From an uncultured Kiritimatiellota bacterium (lineage in GTDB: Bacteria; Verrucomicrobiota; Kiritimatiellia; RFP12; DVOR01), in assembly GCA_944391065.1 (NCBI GenBank), contig CALXSH010000009.1:1-48906 (forward strand): 48,906 nucleotides of DNA, in the 5' to 3' direction. Position numbers and translations under genes: made by a program. Positions 41,704 through 47,650 of this stretch are shown here, piece after piece. The notes below the pieces were generated by a model. It saw nothing but the letters and a program-made list of their open reading frames with translations. It ran no database searches and was not told the origin of the DNA. How positions within the stretch are numbered: the stretch's first letter is position 1; each line of letters begins with the position of its first letter.

Positions 41704-43268
41704 TACTTGGTCTCCTTCAGATAGTTTTTCAAGGTGTCAATCACGAATTGGGTGTACAGTTCCTGGTCTTTGGTGTCCCAAGTGTCTCCGCTTTCTTTCC
41801 CGACCAGCCGACAGAAGACCATGTGCGTCCCGAAGGGGATGAATGCGCAGTCTTCCTTCTTTGTGGGGTCGGCCCATTCGCGGAGCCACTCGCGTTTGGC
41901 GGGGAAGGTGTCATTGTTGAATCGCGCGTTGGTCTCGTGCGGGAGGAGCGCCATGTTGCCGAAGGCGTGCAGGTCGGCGTGCAGGTCGATTTTGCCGTCC
42001 TGTTTGAGCTCCTTGCCCCCCTCTTCCTGCTGTGCGTGGATATGCTCCAACGTCCATTTGGTGTTCCTGTAGGTGCCAAAGGGGAAACGCGTGCGCTCAA
42101 GCCCCGCGTGCTCCGTCATGGCCAGATTGAAGGCGAGCAAGATGGCCTCGATTTGCCTTCGGGCCTTCCAGTCCCCGTCATAGCGTGGCAAGTCCATCTC
42201 GTCAAACGATTTTTTGTCGCCCAAAAGTAAGGAGCGGCATTCTGCCGAGACTTGCCGGTCAAACTCCGAGCGTGGCTCTTTTTTCGCAACCTCCAAGAGT
42301 GTGACAAGCCTCTGGAAGCGCACCTCGGGATTCTCCTTGCGTTGGCCCATCAGGAACCCGAGCAGATGGTAGAGGCGCTGGTCGGCATACCACATGTCCA
42401 ACCGGTTGAAGATTGCCGTGATGGCTTCCCAAAAAGACTCCCAATCCTTATCCTCACTGATTTGCTTCCTGGCCTTCTCGTAAATCGCGAAGGGGTCTTT
42501 TTCCAAATCCGCCTTGGTGGAGGTGTTGGGCTGGCCACGGTACCACAGTTCAAAGAGGAAATCGATGCGCGTGGCCTCGAAGCGGGTGGCTTGCGGCTCG
42601 GGGTTGACGAAACACCAGAAGTCGTCATCTTGCAGACGTTGTTCCATGCGATCCCATGCGTTGGCGTAACGGTCGCGTTCGCGGGTGTCCGTGATGGCAG
42701 ACAACAACTCCGCCTTGATGAGCTCGGCGTTGGAGAGCGGGATTTTGCCGGAGTTCAGGCGCGCGAAGACTTCGTATTCTTTGTGTTCTTCGTGTTCGTC
42801 TGCGTCTTTCGGTACCTCGTACCACAGGAAGAAGGCGGAGTTGAGATAGTCCGACAACTGCGTTTTCTTGTCGCTCGGAATAGTCTTTTCCAACTCTTCT
42901 TTGGCTTGATTAATGAAGAATCTGTCCGGCTTCGATGGCGAGATATCCGAGGGTTTCTGCACGTCCTTGTGGCGTTCGTAGCGCAACTGCCATTTGTGGT
43001 CTTTCTTCAAGACGTCGAGCAGGAGCCAGAGGGTCGTCAGGCGTTGCTGGCCGTCGATGACGCGCCAAACCTTCTCCTCCGCGCTCTGACACACGACGAG
43101 CGGCTGGAGGCAGTAGGGCTTTTTCGCTTCGGCGGCCTCCAGAAGGTCTTCGGCAAGCTGGCGTACCTGGACTTCGCCCCACCGGTAGCCGCGCTGGTAG
43201 GAGGGAATGAAGAAGGTCAGGCCGGAAAGGGCCGCAACGGTTTTCGTCTCTAAGGTGTTGTCTGACAT
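41703..43268 (-). CDS. DUF262-DUF1524 protein, GmrSD-like, first of a pair
   Basis: 521 residues. The N-terminal DUF262 domain has FIPSYQRGYRWGEVQVRQL (near residue 20) and WRVIDGQQRLTTLWLLLD (near residue 69), plus FARLNSGKIPLSNAELIKAEL. The C-terminal third looks like a DUF1524 HNH-type nuclease: WTLEHIHAQ (the His-Ile-x-x-Gln pattern), FGNMALLPHETNARFNN and FPAKREWL. This is the architecture of GmrSD-type modification-dependent nucleases. The frame opens further upstream, but ATG 43268 is chosen because AAAGGA is 7 bp away and a -10 fits. It is coupled to a second DUF262 gene. A role in phage or plasmid defence is inferred from the family. Confidence 0.85.
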   Translation of the reverse strand: MSDNTLETKTVAALSGLTFFIPSYQRGYRWGEVQVRQLAEDLLEAAEAKKPYCLQPLVVCQSAEEKVWRVIDGQQRLTTLWLLLDVLKKDHKWQLRYERHKDVQKPSDISPSKPDRFFINQAKEELEKTIPSDKKTQLSDYLNSAFFLWYEVPKDADEHEEHKEYEVFARLNSGKIPLSNAELIKAELLSAITDTRERDRYANAWDRMEQRLQDDDFWCFVNPEPQATRFEATRIDFLFELWYRGQPNTSTKADLEKDPFAIYEKARKQISEDKDWESFWEAITAIFNRLDMWYADQRLYHLLGFLMGQRKENPEVRFQRLVTLLEVAKKEPRSEFDRQVSAECRSLLLGDKKSFDEMDLPRYDGDWKARRQIEAILLAFNLAMTEHAGLERTRFPFGTYRNTKWTLEHIHAQQEEGGKELKQDGKIDLHADLHAFGNMALLPHETNARFNNDTFPAKREWLREWADPTKKEDCAFIPFGTHMVFCRLVGKESGDTWDTKDQELYTQFVIDTLKNYLKETK

Positions 43269-43288
43269 ACGCAATCCTTTCACAGAGC

Positions 43289-43297
43289 AATTTATCA
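43289..43297 (-). promoter_or_regulatory. Extended -10 promoter of the DUF262 pair
   Basis: Minus-strand TGATAAATT, with an expected start near 43282 and a leader of about 14 nt containing AAAGGA. Confidence 0.5.
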
Positions 43298-43501
43298 AAC
43301 GGGAGGGGGCAGTCAATGAAGAGGTTGGGAGGTGTCGTGTATATTTCAAAACCGTCACTCGCCATCCGAGGTGAGCCTACGGCCTAAGCGCGTAGGCGCA
43401 CTTAAACCTTCCGAATGAGGGGGTGCATTTAGTCTTGCAAGAGTGGGAGCGCATTTTCTCTTGCAAGGGGGCGGATTATTGGAGATAAGGTTGATGGAGG
43501 C

Positions 43502-43525
43502 CCCCTCCCCCTCGAGGGGGAGGGG
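43502..43525. repeat. 24-bp perfect palindrome
   Basis: C4TC5TCGAG5AG4-type palindrome, centred on CTCGAG, with no loop. A second hairpin (ACGGGC-TAGC-GCCCGT) lies 20 bp further on at about 43544-43559. Either could be a cruciform or a strong RNA stem. Confidence 0.8.
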
Positions 43526-43587
43526 TGCATTTACTTCCTCCAAACGGGCTAGCGCCCGTACTAAGCAAACCAGAAAGGGCTCCCACT

Positions 43588-43776
43588 ATGGAAGACAACG
43601 ACACACCCCAGAAGCGTAAGGCTCATCTCACGCGGGATCAACGAATGACCATTGAGGCCGGCCCAAACATGGTGATTCATGTCCCTTCGACATTTTCACG
43701 ACCGCCTATACCCATGGAGCGGCATTCCTCAACGCCCTCAACATCAGAAAGGTCTCCCACAATGACATCATCCTGA
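43588..43776 (+). pseudogene. IS30-like transposase N-terminal scrap
   Basis: 62 codons with AGAAAGG upstream. The first 24 residues (KRKAHLTRDQRMTIEAG) match the start of the IS30-family helix-turn-helix; the rest is out of frame. Another frame just downstream (about 43690-43810) reads FTTAYTHGAAFLNALNIRK and ends at a stop, which looks like coding sequence after a deletion or frameshift. A broken gene. Confidence 0.45.
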
Positions 43777-44148
43777 AACCCCGTCTCCTCGAGGAAAATC
43801 GGAAAGACTGACTGCGCCTAAAAGCGCACTTACCTATTCCGAAAACAGCGGCGCATTCAGTTGTTCCGAAAAAGGAAGACACCTGCTCCGCTGAGGGGGA
43901 GTGTACCCTTTTCACCTCCTGAACGCTCCGGATTAGCCCTAAAACACCTCCTGACCCACCTCAGAGCCACCTTCGGTCTCAAGTTGACCCACGCTTTGGA
44001 AGGCGTAAATGCACTTTACGCTCATTTACTCTTACAACGGCGCACTTCGGATGGCGAGTGACCATTCCTCGAAACAGATGTTTTACGGATCACTTCGTAA
44101 TTCGTTGTAGACTATGAATTATGTTACAGTCCACTAAACTGCGATTTT

Positions 44149-44532
44149 TTAGTCCACAACTCGCGACCCCTTTTTCACAACAATACTTAAATCGTTTAAA
44201 TTGAGTTCGTAAATCCAGCCTCTTTGGTTGATCACAGTGAGTATATCTCCCGACAGTGTAAACTGTGTTATAGGACAAGCTTGAACACATTTGCTCAAGC
44301 CTTTTTGGGTTTCATATACAACCACATATATCTGACAAGTCCACTCAATTTTTCCAGTGACTACATTTCTCTTTACGATATAACCACTTTCTCCCCTTTT
44401 TACCTCATATATAAAACCGTCGCAAATTATGGGAATCGGCTTTTTTACAGGAGGTACTTTCGCATAACTATCCATTGCTACTATGCTAGCTATTATAAAG
44501 CATACTACCATTTTCATAAATGCTCCTTTCAT
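44149..44532 (-). CDS. Small exported protein, candidate immunity to the HExxH RHS toxin
   Basis: 127 residues, low GC, not recognised. A signal peptide covers about residues 6-24 (MKMVVCFIIASIVAMDSYA). The mature part is mostly beta with three cysteines. It starts 9 bp after the stop of the RHS-toxin gene, where immunity genes normally sit; that is the only ground for the role. The start is odd: GGAGCATTTATGAAA is duplicated in tandem (minus strand 44541-44527 and 44526-44512), giving two complete ribosome-binding-site/ATG sets (44532 and 44517) in the same frame. Confidence 0.65.
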   Translation of the reverse strand: MKGAFMKMVVCFIIASIVAMDSYAKVPPVKKPIPIICDGFIYEVKRGESGYIVKRNVVTGKIEWTCQIYVVVYETQKGLSKCVQACPITQFTLSGDILTVINQRGWIYELNLNDLSIVVKKGSRVVD

Positions 44533-44541
44533 AAATGCTCC

Positions 44542-46119
44542 TCATCCACACTGGCTCCCTAGACCACAATCTTTTTCCACATCGTAAGTTTCGCCACTTC
44601 CGTCATCATCATCTATATCTGGCTTGCATTCATGAAATAATTCATGGAGAATTGTCTCCGCAAGACATAAGTATCCCCATCTACATGTACGTGGGCAGAG
44701 ATAAATCTTCCACTTCCCATCAGTATCATACGTATAACCATAGTATGCGCTTTCAAGACAGTAATCACTTTCATTGTCAATAACAATTTCTAAGTTAGTT
44801 AATCGAGATACAGCATTACCCTTACAATATGTCGAAGAATCAAAACGACATTTGCATTTACTCGAGCTATCGAGTTGCTTTTTGGCTACAGTTATCGCAC
44901 GCTGTATGCGCCTTTGACACTCTGTCATTTCATCTTTTGATAATGGTGACACATACAGACCTAACCTATCGATTGAATTCGCTACATATGAGTACGTGTT
45001 CTGAGATGCAAATAATGTATCCGTTGAATTCACAATCGTTTTCACTCTAAACTCAATATTGCCAAGAGGATCCCGCGAAATCCACCTACCGTCTAATGCA
45101 TTATAATGCCTGAAGTTATAATACATCAACGCCAAGGCACTATCTGCGAACTCGGCAGAGAAACTCCACGGATTTTTCGCAATAGAAAGGTCGCACTGTA
45201 CAGTAGTTATACCAAATGGAGAGTATCCATAGTTTGCTACAACATCGCCATTCGTGGCTATAATCTCACTCACATTCTTATGTCCGTCATATAAATAATA
45301 TCTAACAACGTCATTGCACAACCACAAAAGCGGTCGTGTTATTACAGATTCCGTAGGATCCCAGACGTAGGAGTGGAAGAGGGCGTTATCGGCGCCACGG
45401 AGTTGCTGGATGCAGAGGTAGTTGTCATAGACGAAGCGTTGAAGCGTTTCTGCGCCATCCTTCACCGTGCGCATTTCGACACGGCGACCCATGCGGTCGA
45501 AGGCCATGGTGATCACGGTGTCGCCGGATTGCCAGCGGATGGGGCGGTTTTCGGCGTTATAGGAGACTGACCAAATGCCGGTTTCGGTCTTGACAAGGGT
45601 TTGGTTGCCGTCGGCATCATACTCTGGGACAAAGTCGTCTATCGCGGTGTATTGGTTGAGATTGTTGGCGGTGTAGGTCTTGCCCTCGGCGGTCGTACGG
45701 TTTCCGATGTCGTCGTAGGCATAGGAAACTTCGTCTGCCGCGATTAATTCATCGCGAGCGTTGTAGCCGTACTGCTCGTCGCTCTTTGAGGTGCGGCGGC
45801 CGAGGAGGTCGTTGGTGTAGACGTAAGTGGAGTAGGTGGCGTTGGTGACGGCGGTGAGAAGGTCGCGGTGGGGTTCGTAACTCCATGTGACCACGGCCTC
45901 ATTGGGATAGGTCAATTGAGATTTGAGGTTGGAACCTGCGAGGTAGTCCCAGCGGAACCCGTCGGATTCGGCGATGCGGCCCGTGGCGGAGTCATAGGTG
46001 ATGGATTGTTTGCGGTCGCCATCCACGGAGTAACCCACATTGCGACCGAAGGTGTCCCAATGGCAAGTGAGGGCCTTGGAATCCTGTGATTTCGTTTGTC
46101 GCTCGATCCTCTGGCTCAT
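44542..46119 (-). CDS. Truncated RHS protein with C-terminal HExxH metallopeptidase-like domain
   Basis: 525 residues. Residues about 15-355 are YD/RHS repeats (GRNVGYSVDG, FVYDNYLC, YVWDPTESVITRPL, YDGHKNVSEI, YGYSPFG) ending in the conserved junction YNALDGRWISRDPLGN. The variable C-terminus (about 355-525) is rich in Cys and ends with LAETILHELFHE, an HExxH zinc-peptidase pattern (residues 492-496), then an Asp-rich tail. Architecture is that of a polymorphic RHS toxin, except that the large N-terminal part and any secretion domain are missing. It has its own extended -10 and AAAGAGG site, so the short form is expressed as such. Toxic activity is inferred. Confidence 0.75.
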   Translation of the reverse strand: MSQRIERQTKSQDSKALTCHWDTFGRNVGYSVDGDRKQSITYDSATGRIAESDGFRWDYLAGSNLKSQLTYPNEAVVTWSYEPHRDLLTAVTNATYSTYVYTNDLLGRRTSKSDEQYGYNARDELIAADEVSYAYDDIGNRTTAEGKTYTANNLNQYTAIDDFVPEYDADGNQTLVKTETGIWSVSYNAENRPIRWQSGDTVITMAFDRMGRRVEMRTVKDGAETLQRFVYDNYLCIQQLRGADNALFHSYVWDPTESVITRPLLWLCNDVVRYYLYDGHKNVSEIIATNGDVVANYGYSPFGITTVQCDLSIAKNPWSFSAEFADSALALMYYNFRHYNALDGRWISRDPLGNIEFRVKTIVNSTDTLFASQNTYSYVANSIDRLGLYVSPLSKDEMTECQRRIQRAITVAKKQLDSSSKCKCRFDSSTYCKGNAVSRLTNLEIVIDNESDYCLESAYYGYTYDTDGKWKIYLCPRTCRWGYLCLAETILHELFHECKPDIDDDDGSGETYDVEKDCGLGSQCG

Positions 46120-46140
46120 AAACGCCTCTTTCCAACAAGA

Positions 46141-46149
46141 AGTTTAGCA
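46141..46149 (-). promoter_or_regulatory. Extended -10 promoter of the truncated RHS gene
   Basis: Minus-strand TGCTAAACT. The expected start is near 46134, with a leader of about 15 nt containing AAAGAGG before the ATG at 46119. The rest of 46120-46295 holds nothing else I can name. Confidence 0.5.
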
Positions 46150-46295
46150 AAGACGGCAGAAATACCAAAACCTCGGTGGGCTCCTAAAATCATACCGTCT
46201 TGCGGTTGCGTAAAGTTTCTCAAGAGCGCGCCATAACATCATGCAACTAAAATTATCAACTCCGAAATGTTTTTGGCATAGTCCACCATCCTCAA

Positions 46296-46727
46296 TTATC
46301 CGTCACTCCCACCTCCTATAAACCACGATTGCTTCGCTAGCACTCGATTGCAGCAACTACAGACAATCTCAGCATTTTTTGTACGTTCCTTGGTAATACA
46401 CGTATTAATTGTAGAGAGTGTTTCGCGTTTACAATAATAGCAAGTCCCTATTATTTTGATTTTTTTGAAATAAGTATAGTCTTTCGTAAATTTCCTCCAT
46501 TTTAAACAAAAAAATATCGCAATAATAACGTGAAACAACAAGAAGAGAAGGCGAGACATCCCCATGGGAATCGATTCTACGTAAAAACCAATAAGTCCGA
46601 ATGAACCAACTGAAAGGATGGCATACCCTCCCCCAATACCCAGTTGAAATGCAAAATCAATAAAAATGACATACGCTAAAACTTTTTCATAATCTTGTCG
46701 TTGAACGCAACGGAATATACGCTTCAT
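46296..46727 (-). CDS. Small membrane protein with zinc-ribbon-like end, candidate immunity protein
   Basis: 143 residues, low GC, not recognised. Two membrane helices (about residues 18-48 and 56-80) are followed by a basic loop and CYYC ... CSCC spaced about 25 residues apart, a zinc-ribbon pattern. AAGGA lies 7 bp before ATG 46727, inside the end of an RHS scrap. The frame is continuous with that scrap, so a 263-residue fusion starting at GTG 47087 is also possible. By position it resembles an orphan immunity gene whose toxin has been lost. Confidence 0.6.
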   Translation of the reverse strand: MKRIFRCVQRQDYEKVLAYVIFIDFAFQLGIGGGYAILSVGSFGLIGFYVESIPMGMSRLLFLLFHVIIAIFFCLKWRKFTKDYTYFKKIKIIGTCYYCKRETLSTINTCITKERTKNAEIVCSCCNRVLAKQSWFIGGGSDG

Positions 46728-47087
46728 GCTTTCATCCTTATGAAACCAAGTGGTGGTGCCGACGGCATCGGTGGCGGAGGTTTGGCGCCCCATGGCGTCG
46801 TAGGTGTAGGCAATGTCGGGCGTGGTGTCGGCGTAGTCCACGGAGAGGAGTTGGCCCCAGTCATCGTAAGTATAAGAGGTGGCGATGCTGCGGGCATTGG
46901 TGCGGGTGGCCAATTTGCCGTCGTCGGTGTAGGCGTAGGTCAGGCCCTTGCCGTCGGCGTAGGTCTTGGCGAGGAGGACGCCCGAGGCCTCGTCGTAGGC
47001 CCAGGTGGTGGTGTCGCCGATGCCGGAGGCCTCGTTGCGACAGGTCGTCATGGAAGTGCGGTTGCCGAAGGCGTCGTAGGCGTTCAC
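46728..47087 (-). pseudogene. RHS/YD-repeat scrap
   Basis: About 120 residues of high-GC YD repeats (MNAYDAFGNRTSM, WAYDEASGVLLAKTYADG, YTYDDWGQLLSVDYAD, YTYDAMGRQTSATDAVG) starting abruptly at GTG 47087, 21 bp after the preceding lipoprotein gene, and running in frame into the low-GC membrane protein. Neither a full RHS core nor the DPLG junction is present. It is the kind of fragment left when new toxin-immunity pairs recombine into an RHS locus. Confidence 0.75.
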
Positions 47088-47108
47088 GTTTTGAAAAATA
47101 ACAAACGG

Positions 47109-47639
47109 TTACTCATTTCTATCATCACAATGGGGCCACACCTTTTCAACAAAATCAATTTCCTTTAATCGAGAATCACACTCTTTCTTATCGAACCGTT
47201 GTGAATAAAATCGGAATCTCGGAAAATAAGAGAGGTTGGGATTAAGGCGATGATAGAAACACATCAAAATGAACAATCGTTCCTCTGATGACTCGGAACG
47301 CCACCACTCCAACTGCAAAAAGTCATAACATTCATATTCTGCAAGGAGAAGAATGGATTCCACGCACGTTTCATCGTACATCCCATACGTTAATCTCCAT
47401 TTCGATAAGGATAACGCATCATTGTTTAGCGTTGTGGAATCAGAGGACTGCCCCATGTCTCTAAGACATTGAAGATAGGTCTTATACACCTCGTGTGCCT
47501 TTTGCTCTGAATAGCACAGCTCTGGATAACAGTGTTCCGGATAATAAAGCCTTGAGGTCGCACCATTCACTTGCTTGCGTGCACACCCCACAAGCATTAT
47601 AACCATGATAAGTACACAGTAAAAAGGGAACTTCCACAT
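47109..47639 (-). CDS. Lipoprotein, candidate immunity to the caspase-like RHS toxin
   Basis: 176 residues, low GC, not recognised. A signal with lipobox MLVGC places the lipidated Cys near residue 19. The mature part is helical and rich in Tyr, Cys and Trp. It starts 11 bp after the RHS stop, with a GAGGTG site overlapping that stop, the usual place for an immunity gene. A membrane-anchored immunity protein would fit a toxin acting in the periplasm. Function is inferred from position only. Confidence 0.65.
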   Translation of the reverse strand: MWKFPFYCVLIMVIMLVGCARKQVNGATSRLYYPEHCYPELCYSEQKAHEVYKTYLQCLRDMGQSSDSTTLNNDALSLSKWRLTYGMYDETCVESILLLAEYECYDFLQLEWWRSESSEERLFILMCFYHRLNPNLSYFPRFRFYSQRFDKKECDSRLKEIDFVEKVWPHCDDRNE

Positions 47640-47650
47640 CTCAATTCACC

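Larger units (their letters stand above)
43396..44052 (+). repeat. Eight degenerate GCGCAYTT repeat units
   Basis: Units of about 19-29 bp begin with (G)YGCAYTT and mostly end near CTTCCGAAA or CTTGCAAG. They start at about 43396, 43423, 43449, 43525, 43824, 43851, 44010 and 44040, all in one orientation; several are spaced 26-27 bp apart. The last runs into the right terminal repeat. The function is unknown. They do not fit CRISPR because there are no uniform spacers and the repeats vary. Confidence 0.5.
43354..44062. mobile_element. 709-bp segment bounded by 20-bp inverted repeats
   Basis: 43354-43373 and 44043-44062 are inverted copies of GTCACTCGCCATCCGARGTG (19 of 20 bases agree). No duplicated target site is evident outside. 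Inside are an IS30-like transposase start (43588), a 24-bp palindrome and eight degenerate short repeats. It may be a non-autonomous remnant of an insertion element or a recombination cassette. No intact gene lies in it. Confidence 0.5.

Noticed and set aside
43396-43544. CRISPR array
   Set aside because: Repeats are degenerate, spacing is uneven with almost no spacer, and no cas genes occur in the window.
43378-43560. Possible integron attC site (GCCTAAGC and GGGCTAGCGCCC hairpins)
   Set aside because: The paired RYYYAAC/GTTRRRY cores required for attC are not present and there is no integrase.
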